From: Candidatus Thorarchaeota archaeon
GTDB taxonomy: Archaea > Asgardarchaeota > Thorarchaeia > Thorarchaeales > Thorarchaeaceae
Direction: 5' to 3'
Length of the DNA: 64,000 nt
NCBI GenBank assembly: GCA_011364985.1
Contig: RDOC01000004.1
Location: 152,218 to 216,217 of the forward strand
The notes below the pieces were generated by a model. The model was not told the origin of the DNA. It did no database searches and was given only the letters and a program-made list of their open reading frames with translations. This document shows, one piece after another, positions 46,490-54,430 of this stretch. A program made the position numbers and the translations under genes. The number at the start of each line of letters is the position of its first letter. Position 1 is the first letter of the stretch.

Positions 46490-46570
46490 TCGTCACATGA
46501 TGTTTTATAACGATGAATTCCTGAAGCTCCTCCGTATCGACCAACTATTGACCAACTAGAGGTGTAGATC

Positions 46571-47086
46571 ATGCCCATTTTTCCGTTTGGTGATAAGAAT
46601 CCGAAAATAGACAAAAAAGCCTTTGTAAGCCCCCAAGCAACGATAATTGGTGATGTCGAGATTAGCGAGGGGGTGAGTATATGGCCAGGCGCAGTGGTAC
46701 GCGGAGACTATGCAAGTGTTAGAATTGGAAGAAGATCTGCAGTGCAAGATAGTGTTGTGATTCATGCCCATTCCGAGGACAACCCTGCTATCATAGGAGA
46801 CCTCACTGTGATTGGAACTGCATCAGTGATTCACGGCGTTTACGTGGGAGATTTCGCCAATATTGGAGAAGGGTGTGTCATCTTCGATGGTGCCACTTTG
46901 GGCGAAGGTGTAATGCTGACTCCGGGAAGCATAGTGCCAGCAAACGTGGTTATCCCGCCTCGAAGCTTGAACTCCGGAGTTCCTGCTTCGCAAATCAGGG
47001 AGCTTTCGCGTGAAGAGGTGGAGAAGCATGGGACAAGGGCAGAAACCATTGCGTATGTCTTCCAGAAACTCAGGCACTGGCAATGA
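46571..47086 (+). CDS. Gamma-carbonic-anhydrase-like hexapeptide-repeat protein
   Basis: Left-handed beta-helix protein. Hexapeptide turns run through ATIIGDVEISEGVSIWPGAV, VRIGRRSAVQDSVVIHAHSE, AIIGDLTVIGTASVIHGVYV and GEGVMLTPGSIVP, capped by a C-terminal helix. Of the three histidines that bind zinc in gamma-CA, the first (VVIHAH) and third (VIHG) are present, but the second, normally in a G-H-x4-H-G string, is Thr (GTASVIHG). Activity is therefore doubtful. 171 residues, typical of the YrdA/CaiE class. GAGGTGTAGATC precedes the ATG. Confidence 0.88.
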   Translation: MPIFPFGDKNPKIDKKAFVSPQATIIGDVEISEGVSIWPGAVVRGDYASVRIGRRSAVQDSVVIHAHSEDNPAIIGDLTVIGTASVIHGVYVGDFANIGEGCVIFDGATLGEGVMLTPGSIVPANVVIPPRSLNSGVPASQIRELSREEVEKHGTRAETIAYVFQKLRHWQ

Positions 47087-47093
47087 CTGGACC

Positions 47094-48221
47094 CTACATT
47101 GTTTCTCTTGTCAACGATGTGATAGTTTCTGATGCATCCCTAGTCACAAGCAGAACATCAGCCATTTTGATACAGCCCAAGTCTTCAATATAGCATGCAG
47201 GATGGATGGAGAAAACCATTCCTTCTCGAAGTACGAGTTTGTTCTCTGGAAACAGACTTGGAGGCTCTTGAAGGTCTAGGCCAATTGAATTACCAATAGG
47301 CCAAATCAAACCGGTTTGACAGGGCTGCTTCTTAATGCTCTTTATCATGGAATTGGTCACATCAGCAATACTAGAGCCAGAAGCAAGTTTTTCTTCAGCA
47401 ATTGAACACATTCGCAGCATCGCCTCATGCGCTCTGCTCTGCTCTTTGCTGGGTTTTCCAGTATGCAATGTTCTGGCAACTTCCGCGAAATATCCTGAAT
47501 CACTTACTGTGATATCGACTACAACCAAGTCATCAGTTCCTATCCTTCTTGGCATAGGTTGAGCATGTAGAAATCTTGCATTTCCTCCGGACAAGACTGC
47601 TGCACGGATTCCTTGTACCTGTCCTCCGGCCGCTCTCATTGCGGCCTCGATTTCAACAGATGCAGTGTCCTCGGCAACACCGGGAACCACCAGCTCGAAA
47701 GCAGTTCGAATTCCGATTTCAGCAACCAGTGCTGCATTTCGTATGGACTCAATCTCAGCATCATCCTTTACTTGACGTAATCTCCAGAGAAGAGATGCTG
47801 CATCCTTGAATCCTGCATAAGGAAGGACATGTTTCAGATGTTCGAACTCGCTAACCGGAAGGCGATCTTGCTGCACACCGATAATATCATTTTGAACACC
47901 GGCGTCGTGGATGATATCTTGGACCGTAGACCAGAATTCCGCCCCACGAGAATATGTTGCAATCTCATCATGGCCAGGATTAATGGTTCTAATTCGTGCC
48001 ATCATTGCCTCTTGCTTGGCATGTTCAGATTGCAGTTCAGACATTATAACAAAAGGCTGCTCTCCTCGAACCAGAACGCATCCAATAGGAAGTAGGTCAG
48101 TAGGATTATGATAACCACTAAGGTATTGCACATCCTGCCTACGAGTTGCCACTAGTGCACTTATGTTCTCTTTCTGAAGAGAACGGTTAATTCGTTCAAG
48201 TCGCTGTGGTGTAAACCGCAT
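47094..48221 (-). CDS. M24-fold (Xaa-Pro peptidase-like) protein with lost metal ligands
   Basis: The N-terminal creatinase domain (LVATRRQDVQYLSGYHNP) and C-terminal pita-bread fold (MVFSIHPACYIEDLGCIKMA) mark the M24 family. In active members the ligands are D-x-D, H, E and E. Here the second Asp region reads YFAEVARTL (Glu), the G-H-G-I-G histidine site reads GNSIG, the first Glu is His (SIHPACYI) and the final one Ala (IKMADVLL). A dimetal site cannot form. Length 375 is normal, so it has been kept as a pseudo-enzyme, possibly binding peptides. Confidence 0.82.
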   Translation of the reverse strand: MRFTPQRLERINRSLQKENISALVATRRQDVQYLSGYHNPTDLLPIGCVLVRGEQPFVIMSELQSEHAKQEAMMARIRTINPGHDEIATYSRGAEFWSTVQDIIHDAGVQNDIIGVQQDRLPVSEFEHLKHVLPYAGFKDAASLLWRLRQVKDDAEIESIRNAALVAEIGIRTAFELVVPGVAEDTASVEIEAAMRAAGGQVQGIRAAVLSGGNARFLHAQPMPRRIGTDDLVVVDITVSDSGYFAEVARTLHTGKPSKEQSRAHEAMLRMCSIAEEKLASGSSIADVTNSMIKSIKKQPCQTGLIWPIGNSIGLDLQEPPSLFPENKLVLREGMVFSIHPACYIEDLGCIKMADVLLVTRDASETITSLTRETM

Positions 48222-48595
48222 TGCAAGTTGTCCTAAGCCAAGAAGAGGAGCTTCCGATGAAGCTTGTCTTCGATGCCCAGTTCTGTCGAAGTGGGTGCCA
48301 ATTTAAGGTTCACGCAGAAGGACAATTCAGCTCCAGAACAATAGAGACTCTCGAAGAATGAATGTGGCCGGACCGATCAGATTCGAACTGGGAAAAAACG
48401 AGTCCGCAGGCTGGAAAACTAGTTGTTCCTGGTAACTGCAGAGCTAGTTCCGTAAATGGAAAATATCAAATTCATTCACGGAGTTTTCATTCGTAGTGGT
48501 TTTGTGCTTCAGTTGTCCAAGCCCATAGAATAAGGTTCGTAATGCATCCTCCGATTCTCTCTTGGAGTGTGAGCAGATTCAACTATAACAGAAGG
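48222..48595. other. Gene-free stretch before tRNA-Arg, with a tRNA-like fragment
   Basis: No ORF with coding character is visible. It holds the divergent leader of the M24 gene and a minus-strand 3'-tRNA-like sequence at 48365-48403 described separately. The rest is AT-rich and without recognised motifs. Confidence 0.5.
48365..48403 (-). repeat. tRNA 3'-end-like fragment, copy 1
   Basis: Read on the minus strand it ends CAGTTCGAATC, a T-loop sequence, then CGGTCCGGCCA, an acceptor-like end with CCA. The T stem is broken and no 5' half can be assembled, so it is not a working tRNA. A second copy lies at 53703-53741; the two share about 32 of 39 bases, including the run of 18 identical bases around the T loop. 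Confidence 0.4.
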
Positions 48596-48596
48596 G

Positions 48597-48604
48597 CTTA
48601 AAGG
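48597..48604 (+). promoter_or_regulatory. TATA-like box of tRNA-Arg(GCG)
   Basis: CTTAAAGG, inside the 15-base block GCTTAAAGGCGAAAC that is identical before both tRNA-Arg genes, about 27-34 bases upstream of the tRNA. The distance suits a short-leader tRNA promoter. Confidence 0.5.
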
Positions 48605-48630
48605 CGAAACAGGAATGAATGAGTGCAAAT

Positions 48631-48705
48631 GGGCGTGTAGTCTAGATTGGATAAGGCGCTTGCCTGCGGAGCAAGATTCCTCAGGTTCAAATCCTGACAC
48701 GCCCG
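48631..48705 (+). tRNA. tRNA-Arg, anticodon GCG
   Basis: A 75-base gene with paired acceptor arms GGGCGTG and CACGCCC, an anticodon stem CTTGC/GCAAG with loop CTGCGGA (anticodon GCG, reading CGC codons), and T arm CAGGTTCAAATCCTG. There is no intron. CCA is encoded after discriminator G. The near-identical tRNA at 57786 differs only in the anticodon and a few D-loop bases. Confidence 0.95.
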
Positions 48706-48708
48706 CCA

Positions 48709-48720
48709 ATTCTCTTTTTT
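48709..48720 (+). terminator. T-rich tract after tRNA-Arg(GCG)
   Basis: ATTCTCTTTTTT begins directly after the encoded CCA, a suitable archaeal termination signal. The other tRNA copy has only a weaker T-rich tract at the same place. Confidence 0.45.
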
Positions 48721-49342
48721 GACTGTTGTTCAAAGGACAGTAACTTGATGGGATACTGAATCGAGGTCTGCCATTATGCAGTTTTTTGTTCACTAGATAT
48801 CTGAATGATCTATAGGGAAGACTAGCTTGGCAAACCTAGATGATGTAGAGGGTTTTATTCCCTGACCTCAGAACATGCATAACAAGTAACAGAACGAAAT
48901 GGTATGGCTGAACCCAACATAATGTTTTGAAATCCAAATTCGAGGCAGGAATATGAGTGCCTTTTGTGAAGAATTTAACAGTACACTCTCTTTGTTTCGT
49001 AATAGATTTTCATTTGTACCAGAATTTACCAGAAGGCATAAACTCCTGTTCAGTCATTTAATGTGTAGATCTTTCAATAATGCTCTTCATTTCATTGACA
49101 ATGTCAGAAATCGGGATAGTGCTGAGATGATTAGCTCTTCAATCATCATGAAATACTGCTTTCTACGTAGCTCCAGTTCATTGATTCTTGAAAACCTGTA
49201 GAGCGCCATACAATCACTGCATCACTCAAAGTAATAGTTAAATATTCCATCAATGCCACAATATCTGTTTTTTAACTATGCAGTTAAGAAACATCTAAGA
49301 GCATGGTATCGCAAATTGGTGCGTCATACTTCAATGAGTCTG
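48721..49342. other. Gene-poor stretch inside the accessory island
   Basis: It contains the downstream part of the duplicated tRNA flank (GAATCGAGGTCTG near 48758). A short open frame from 48953 to 49201 has an unusual, cysteine- and phenylalanine-rich composition and no clear ribosome site, so it was not called. No other structure is seen. Confidence 0.4.
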
Positions 49343-49367
49343 TTATCTCATTAGCAACTTGAGATAA
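49343..49367. promoter_or_regulatory. Inverted repeat upstream of the ABC exporter operon
   Basis: TTATCTCA and TGAGATAA are perfect 8-base arms with nine bases between, ending 45 bases before the ATPase start codon. The position and symmetry suit an operator for a dimeric regulator; no regulator gene is adjacent. Confidence 0.35.
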
Positions 49368-49412
49368 TGAAAAGATTTGGGGGCCAAGTAAGAGTAGGAG
49401 CTGGAAACGAAC

Positions 49413-50330
49413 ATGGTGGAGCCTATTGTTCAAGTAGAGAAGCTTATCAAGAACTTTGGGACTTTACGAGCACTAGATGGACTATCGCTTGATATTGGAC
49501 GCGGCGTTTTTGGCCTAATAGGCCCAAATGGTGCAGGCAAGACGACACTGCTCCGAATACTCCTTGGGCTCATTCAAGGTGACGGAGGAACAGCTGAGGT
49601 TCTTGGGTTAGATGTTCAAAACGAATCAATTCAGATACGAGAAAGAGTAGGTGTGCTGCATGAGCGGCCAACATACCCCAAAGGACTCACACCAGTAGGG
49701 TTCTTGCATTGGGTTCGCAGCACCTACGGGAAGGGAAGTGACCCAGAGGAGATCCTCAAGCTTGTTGGCTTGTCCTCGGCCGCTCATCGTAAGATTGGCA
49801 ACCTGTCTGCAGGTATGACCCAGCGGCTTGGCATTGCTCAAGCCTTAGTAAGCCAACCAGAACTTGTGTTCCTTGATGAACCAACAAGCAATCTTGATGT
49901 CGTAGGAAAGGAAGAAGTCACCCAGTTGATAATCAATCTGCATGATGAATTGGGAGTTTCTTTTGTTGTAGCATCTCATGTCCTCTCAGAGCTAGAGCGT
50001 ATCTGTGATAGTGTTGCGTTCATTTGTGATGGTGTAATCGTAGAGAAAGGTAAGACTCTTGATCTAATCAGGCGCTATACCACAAACAGGTATCGAGTAA
50101 CTACCAACGAACCTCGACAACTTGCTCCTTTACTAGAGAAAATCCCCGGTGTAGCGAGTGTCCGAGTAACTGGTATAAATTCTCTGACACTCAGTTCCAA
50201 CCTAGAACCTTCCAGTAAGCTCGAACATGAGATACAGGATGCTGCCTTGCATCGTGGCATTAGGGTTCTTGCTGTTTTCAAGACAAGCACACTAGAGGAC
50301 ACATACTTGGTGGTTATGTCAAATGAATAA
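49413..50330 (+). CDS. ABC-2 type exporter ATP-binding protein
   Basis: 305-residue ABC ATPase. Walker A is GPNGAGKTTLLRILLG, the signature LSAGMTQRLGIAQAL, Walker B LVFLDEPTSNLD, and the H-loop VVASHVLSELE. The C-terminal 85 residues form the extra domain seen in drug/lipid exporters (YRVTTNEPRQLAPLLEK). Starts at ATG after GTAGGAGC. It overlaps the permease gene by eight bases, so the pair works together, probably exporting a peptide, drug or lipid. Confidence 0.92.
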   Translation: MVEPIVQVEKLIKNFGTLRALDGLSLDIGRGVFGLIGPNGAGKTTLLRILLGLIQGDGGTAEVLGLDVQNESIQIRERVGVLHERPTYPKGLTPVGFLHWVRSTYGKGSDPEEILKLVGLSSAAHRKIGNLSAGMTQRLGIAQALVSQPELVFLDEPTSNLDVVGKEEVTQLIINLHDELGVSFVVASHVLSELERICDSVAFICDGVIVEKGKTLDLIRRYTTNRYRVTTNEPRQLAPLLEKIPGVASVRVTGINSLTLSSNLEPSSKLEHEIQDAALHRGIRVLAVFKTSTLEDTYLVVMSNE

Positions 50331-51135
50331 CAGACTTAACAGACTCAAATCAATTATGGTATTGGACCTAAGTACCCATTACTCCTTTCCGCTTGCAGAA
50401 ATTCTAGTAGCAATAATGATGATGTTATCGTTCTATCTTATATATTCCAATGGAGCTTTTTCTCTATATTTTGAAATCCCCCCCAGTATTCCATATACCG
50501 AATCCCAGATTATAGTCATTTACGAACAATGGACTTCATCTCATTCATTTCGCACTCTAGCTAGTGCAATCTGGGATTACTCCTTTATTCTTGCATTCTT
50601 TACTCCAATGCTTGCTGCCCTTAGCTTTGGAAGGGATATTGATGCAGGTACATTCCGGACCTACCTTTCCTATCCTATAAGCAGACGACATCTCTTTTTT
50701 GCAAAAGAAGCTCTGATACTTGCAATAGTATCCGGCACCACAAGTATCTCTTTTCTCATTGGACTTCTAAGTTTGGCTCCAAATCTGGAGGTATCATTCC
50801 CGCTTCTTTTGTGTCTTGCAACACTATGGACACCCACATTGTTTGTTTCGCTGGCAACCATTCTCATCGCCATCACTTCCAAGAGCCTTTCAGCGTCACT
50901 GTTTGGCGGAGGGGCTCTTTCGTTTGGTAGCGTAATTAGCCCTCTTATTTTTCAATCAATGGATACATTACTTGTGGCAATAATAAACCCTGCATCAGCA
51001 ATCATGAGATACATATTTGATGAATATTCTGTATACACTCTACAGTCGGTGTTAGCTGGCATTATCATAAGTTTGGGAATTAGTGCTCTCCTTCTAATCA
51101 TCACACTGAAGAGATTCGAGGCAATGGAAATTTAA
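50323..51135 (+). CDS. ABC-2 type exporter membrane subunit
   Basis: 270 residues with six membrane helices. Helix 1 begins LAEILVAIMMMLSFYLIYS, a large external loop carries IPYTESQIIVIYEQWTSS, and the canonical ABC-2 order continues with FGRDIDAGTFRTYLSYPISR, the coupling-helix-like motif of these exporters. C-terminus ends near the last helix with basic KRFEAMEI. Translation is coupled to the ATPase. The substrate cannot be deduced. Confidence 0.85.
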   Translation: MNNRLNRLKSIMVLDLSTHYSFPLAEILVAIMMMLSFYLIYSNGAFSLYFEIPPSIPYTESQIIVIYEQWTSSHSFRTLASAIWDYSFILAFFTPMLAALSFGRDIDAGTFRTYLSYPISRRHLFFAKEALILAIVSGTTSISFLIGLLSLAPNLEVSFPLLLCLATLWTPTLFVSLATILIAITSKSLSASLFGGGALSFGSVISPLIFQSMDTLLVAIINPASAIMRYIFDEYSVYTLQSVLAGIIISLGISALLLIITLKRFEAMEI

Positions 51136-51147
51136 GAGGGGATTTCG

Positions 51148-51627
51148 ATGCGAATAACCAAGTTCTTTATTATTCTCGGCATTGCCTTTTTGTTGGCATC
51201 CTTTCTTCCAAGCCGTTCTGCAAACTACGAGAGTATTGTTGTAGATAGAAATCACTACGAATGCTTTTTGGTCAGAGGGGCGGGGAATCTCTTTGTAGAA
51301 GCATCTGGTGTGGAAGATAGGAACATCTCACTGTACGTGCTTAGCTATGACGACACTCTCGTTTTGATTCAAGAGGACTCCCTAGAGAATACAACTCCAA
51401 TATTCATGAAAGAGAATATACTGCACTTCTCAGATGTCATCAATTTACCCGAACGGGATTGGTATGGCATTGTGGTTACATTCTGCTTTGTTAATTCATC
51501 GTTTGGAGAAACCTCTTTGCACATCCATATTGCAGAGGTCACTCCATATCCAGCTCCCTTTTTCCTCTTCGTTGTTTCAGAAGTCCTAGGTCTTGGTAGT
51601 TTTATATATCGAAAAAGAGAGTTGTGA
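51148..51627 (+). CDS. Membrane-anchored extracellular protein in the exporter operon
   Basis: 159 residues with an N-terminal signal or anchor (FFIILGIAFLLASFLPS), an extracellular part rich in strands and Asn/Tyr, and a C-terminal membrane helix (PAPFFLFVVSEVLGLGSFIY) ending RKREL. It follows the permease by 12 bases with GAGGGGA before the ATG, so it is the third gene of the operon. It may be an accessory subunit. No family match. Confidence 0.6.
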   Translation: MRITKFFIILGIAFLLASFLPSRSANYESIVVDRNHYECFLVRGAGNLFVEASGVEDRNISLYVLSYDDTLVLIQEDSLENTTPIFMKENILHFSDVINLPERDWYGIVVTFCFVNSSFGETSLHIHIAEVTPYPAPFFLFVVSEVLGLGSFIYRKREL

Positions 51628-51751
51628 AGTATGTAAGGATTTAGTCATCGTTGGAAAAAATGTTTGATTCTTAACCACTCCGTTGCATCGTGCATATATG
51701 CCATTCAGCTGCTGGATATTCGCTCATTTCACGAGCGAGATGTAATAGAAA

Positions 51752-52310
51752 ATGAGTAAGAAGATAAGATCGGTCATTCCTTTTGCACTAATGCTTATTC
51801 TTACATTTGCAACAGATGCCAGTGTATCGTTTTCCTGTTTTCAGACTGATTCCTTAGGCTATTCAGATGCGCGAGTTGTGAATAATCCACCAGCGTGCTA
51901 CTAATGATAAAGATGTTGATGATGACGATGGCACTTTAGAAATCTGTGACGACCATAGTCTCCCTGCAGGGGATGAATGTTGCGCGATGGAGGTTATAAT
52001 GCGCTTCCAGACAGAGAGTTACCAAGCATTTAGATTCGCTGCAGCGTGGGCATTATCCTACAAAATAGAAACGACTGCACCTTGGTACGGATATGCCTAT
52101 ATCATCGTTAACTATATCCTCTACGACGACTATATGAGTTCTGCCATAGAAACACATTCCTATGGTTGGTCTAGGAGTTGTCATACTGACTGGTTTGGTG
52201 TTTCTGACTCAGAATCAGGCTTCAAAAACATGAATGCTGATGATTATGTACAATTTAACTGTGATTTGGATGATGAAACATGGTACAACGCTGCAGTGCA
52301 GCTATCATAG
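51752..52310 (+). pseudogene. Frameshifted secreted protein
   Basis: An ATG at 51752 begins with a signal peptide (RSVIPFALMLILTFA) and stops after 50 codons. The next frame, open from 51882, continues through an aspartate-rich run (NDKDVDDDDG), a Cys-containing segment and the aromatic region SYGWSRSCHTDWFGV to a stop at 52310. The two frames join near 51885-51900. Together they look like one secreted, perhaps calcium-binding protein of about 180 residues, broken by one indel or a sequence error. Confidence 0.5.
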
Positions 52311-52322
52311 ATTAGAGAATTC

Positions 52323-53180
52323 TGTTCTGTCAAGAAGTACGATATCCTTGTTGTAGACTTGCAGAGAGAGATGCACATTGGGAGAGCCAAGGGATTACCA
52401 TCTGATAGGATTACAGAGAAACTCCGTCATATACGTTCCAAGCGAGAGAATATTGCCAAGGATTATGACCGTGTTCTTGTCCGACGGATTCTCGATTACA
52501 TCTCCGAACTATCCAAGAAGTACATACTCTACGTTGCCATCGGTCGCCTTAAAAACATACGAACACGTGCGAGAAGGGGAAACTACAAAGGACGACAATA
52601 TAGAAGGATGATACACTCTTGGGCATTTGCCAGGATCACAGAAAGTCTAAGGCATGGACTTGCTCAACAGTGCTGGAAGGTCGATGGAAAGGATCCTCGA
52701 TTTCAAGCTATTTCTGAAGCCTAGACTTCCATCATGTGTTGGAAGTGTGGAAGAAGGAGGTATTGACCTCGATAGGCAATGTTCGTCTGTAGCTGTGGTT
52801 TCAGGACAAATGCAGACCGGAATGGATCTCTAAACATCGCACGTCGTTTAATCAAGCTCATTCCTTCACTACGGAATGATACAGGGTTAGGGAGTTGGGC
52901 TGTCCCTGAGAGAGCTCCAGCCCCGAAGGCCGGGAGGAAGTCTTCTTCCAAACGGAAACCCTCACTCTCTTCTAAGGTTCATTCATCAGATCTTGGAGAG
53001 TCCGCGGCCGTTCACTATGCTCAGACGAGTTTTCTCAGTTTTGGTGACGAAACTGCGAAGAGTGATAATGACCCTGCCGTGGTAATAACTGTGGAAAGTC
53101 TCTCTGTCATTGGAAGTGATGCTCCAATATCAATAGAGGAGAAGGAAGCCAGGTCTTCAGGAGGAATCCCATCCCGATGA
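52323..53180 (+). pseudogene. tnpB: Decayed TnpB (IS200/IS605 family)
   Basis: Three remnants of TnpB in order. First, VVDLQREMHIGRAKG, matching the region around RuvC-I, and a helical stretch RKSKREN-like. Second, IGRLKNIRTRARRGNY and HSWAFARITESL, the RuvC-II area. Third, after stop codons, CWKCGRR and FVCSCGFRTNADRNGSLNIA, the zinc finger plus RuvC-III motif (ADxNxAxNI). In-frame stops near 52722 and 52761 break the reading. The tail to 53180 may be the old C-terminus. No TnpA or end sequences were found. Confidence 0.65.
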
Positions 53181-53408
53181 ATGTTGACAAAGCTCTTGCT
53201 AATTGCAAATTCCATAAGGATTTGCAAGGTGATGACATTGGCAGGAGAAGGGTGTAACACAGAAGTTTCTTTCAGTTGAGGTTCACTCACCATGATTTGA
53301 AAGATACGGATTATCCGGAGGCTGGTGCCTTATCCATGCTAGACTACGGTCCCAGCGATGATGCATCGACACAACTTATAGATTCTTCGCTGTGAAAAGT
53401 CAATAAGA

Positions 53409-53615
53409 TTATGCCAATGGAACTTGAAGAAGTTCTACAACCGCCCGTCCGTGTTGTTTTGTAACACGAAAAGTATGGTCTGTGGTTTGTAGGATGAAAC
53501 TCTCGCCTTCATCGAGAGTTTCCAAGACCGTGCGGCCCATAGGCCCATTTAGATAGCGAGCGAACCGATCTACAACTCGTTCTTGTGGTGCTCCGAATTC
53601 TTTACTATGACTCAT
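53409..53615 (-). CDS. Small hypothetical protein
   Basis: 68 residues: RVVDRFARYLNGPMGRTVLE, then a beta segment GESFILQTTDHTFRVTKQHG and VVELLQVPL. The even mixture of hydrophobic and polar residues and a ribosome site (GAGGT eight bases before ATG) suggest a real small domain, perhaps an antitoxin-like or SpoVT-like strand protein. I cannot name the family. It sits in the accessory island, beside the second tRNA-like fragment. Confidence 0.45.
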   Translation of the reverse strand: MSHSKEFGAPQERVVDRFARYLNGPMGRTVLETLDEGESFILQTTDHTFRVTKQHGRAVVELLQVPLA

Positions 53616-53702
53616 TGTTGGAGACCTCGAATCGGAATTATGTGCCTTCTGAGGGCTTTTAAACTCCGATTTGCTGAAGCAAGAGAGGCTTTTAACAAAA
53701 AG

Positions 53703-53741
53703 TGGCGGGACCGGCCGGATTCGAACTGGGAAAAACCAACT
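53703..53741 (-). repeat. tRNA 3'-end-like fragment, copy 2
   Basis: Minus-strand reading gives CCCAGTTCGAATCCGG then CGGTCCCGCCA. It matches the copy at 48365 in orientation and in most positions. Like that copy it lacks a tRNA 5' half. It may mark one edge of a former insertion. Confidence 0.4.
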
Positions 53742-53905
53742 TTGCAGGAGATATGCAAGTATTGGAATAGGACATAGGATGAAAATAGTAATTCTGATTA
53801 ATTTGTGGACTCGTTTCTTAGAATAGCGTGGAATTAGTTGGGTTTATAATGACAATTTATATATAAGTTGTTGTCCTCACAGAATCGCAATTTATCATTT
53901 TGTAT

Positions 53906-53912
53906 GGAGGAG
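53906..53912 (+). promoter_or_regulatory. Strong ribosome binding site that fixes a TTG start
   Basis: GGAGGAG, five bases before TTG at 53918. Without it the longer reading from a TTG at 53900 would be chosen. Confidence 0.6.
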
Positions 53913-53917
53913 TTTAC

Positions 53918-54358
53918 TTGAAGAAAGTATTGTTGGGCTCGCTTATTGCAGCTGGTCGCAAAGGGATAACACCTGAGCAGTATCAACTCCATTCTGCGAT
54001 TTCCCTATTGCAGGACGATATTGAAGATAGCTCATCAATCGAAGACGATCAAGGATACAGCTATCGCCCCTATATAAAGGGGACATATAGTGATGAGCTA
54101 CAAAAGGATTTGGATTTACTTGGGATTCTTGGTGGAGTTAATGTATTGGAGGGGAGCCGAATATATGATCCCGTTGTTCCCTTTATTGAGGACTTGTACG
54201 CCGAATCCGTAAGAGACGAAAGACAAAGGAACGAGGAACAGGAGAGAATAAGTAAAATAATCGTTCCTTTATTAGAGATGAGTATTGACTCATTATTCGA
54301 TAAAGCATATACTTCTTTGAACGATCTTCTCGGGAGAAGATTTGATGTAGGTGCCTAA
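53918..54358 (+). CDS. Hypothetical protein, first gene of the HD-phosphohydrolase operon
   Basis: About 146 residues with no family recognised. The N-terminal half (LLGSLIAAGRKGITPEQYQL, then DDIEDSSSIEDDQ) is helical and acidic; a YRPYIKGTYSDELQKDL stretch suggests a winged-helix core, and the C-terminus is a charged coiled-coil-like helix (RDERQRNEEQERISK). GGAGGAG fixes the TTG start. It precedes the HD gene by about 70 bases and shares its strong Shine-Dalgarno style, so all three genes look like one unit. AT-rich compared with the housekeeping genes. Confidence 0.6.
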   Translation: MKKVLLGSLIAAGRKGITPEQYQLHSAISLLQDDIEDSSSIEDDQGYSYRPYIKGTYSDELQKDLDLLGILGGVNVLEGSRIYDPVVPFIEDLYAESVRDERQRNEEQERISKIIVPLLEMSIDSLFDKAYTSLNDLLGRRFDVGA

Positions 54359-54430
54359 TAGCTCAACATCCACCAATCATCTGATTTTTCTGTCTAAGGA
54401 GGGGATTATACGAATAGATTTCTGAGACCG

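Noticed and set aside
48953..49201. 82-codon ORF inside the island
   Set aside because: Phe/Ser/Cys-rich, with no Shine-Dalgarno and no domain pattern; likely spurious.
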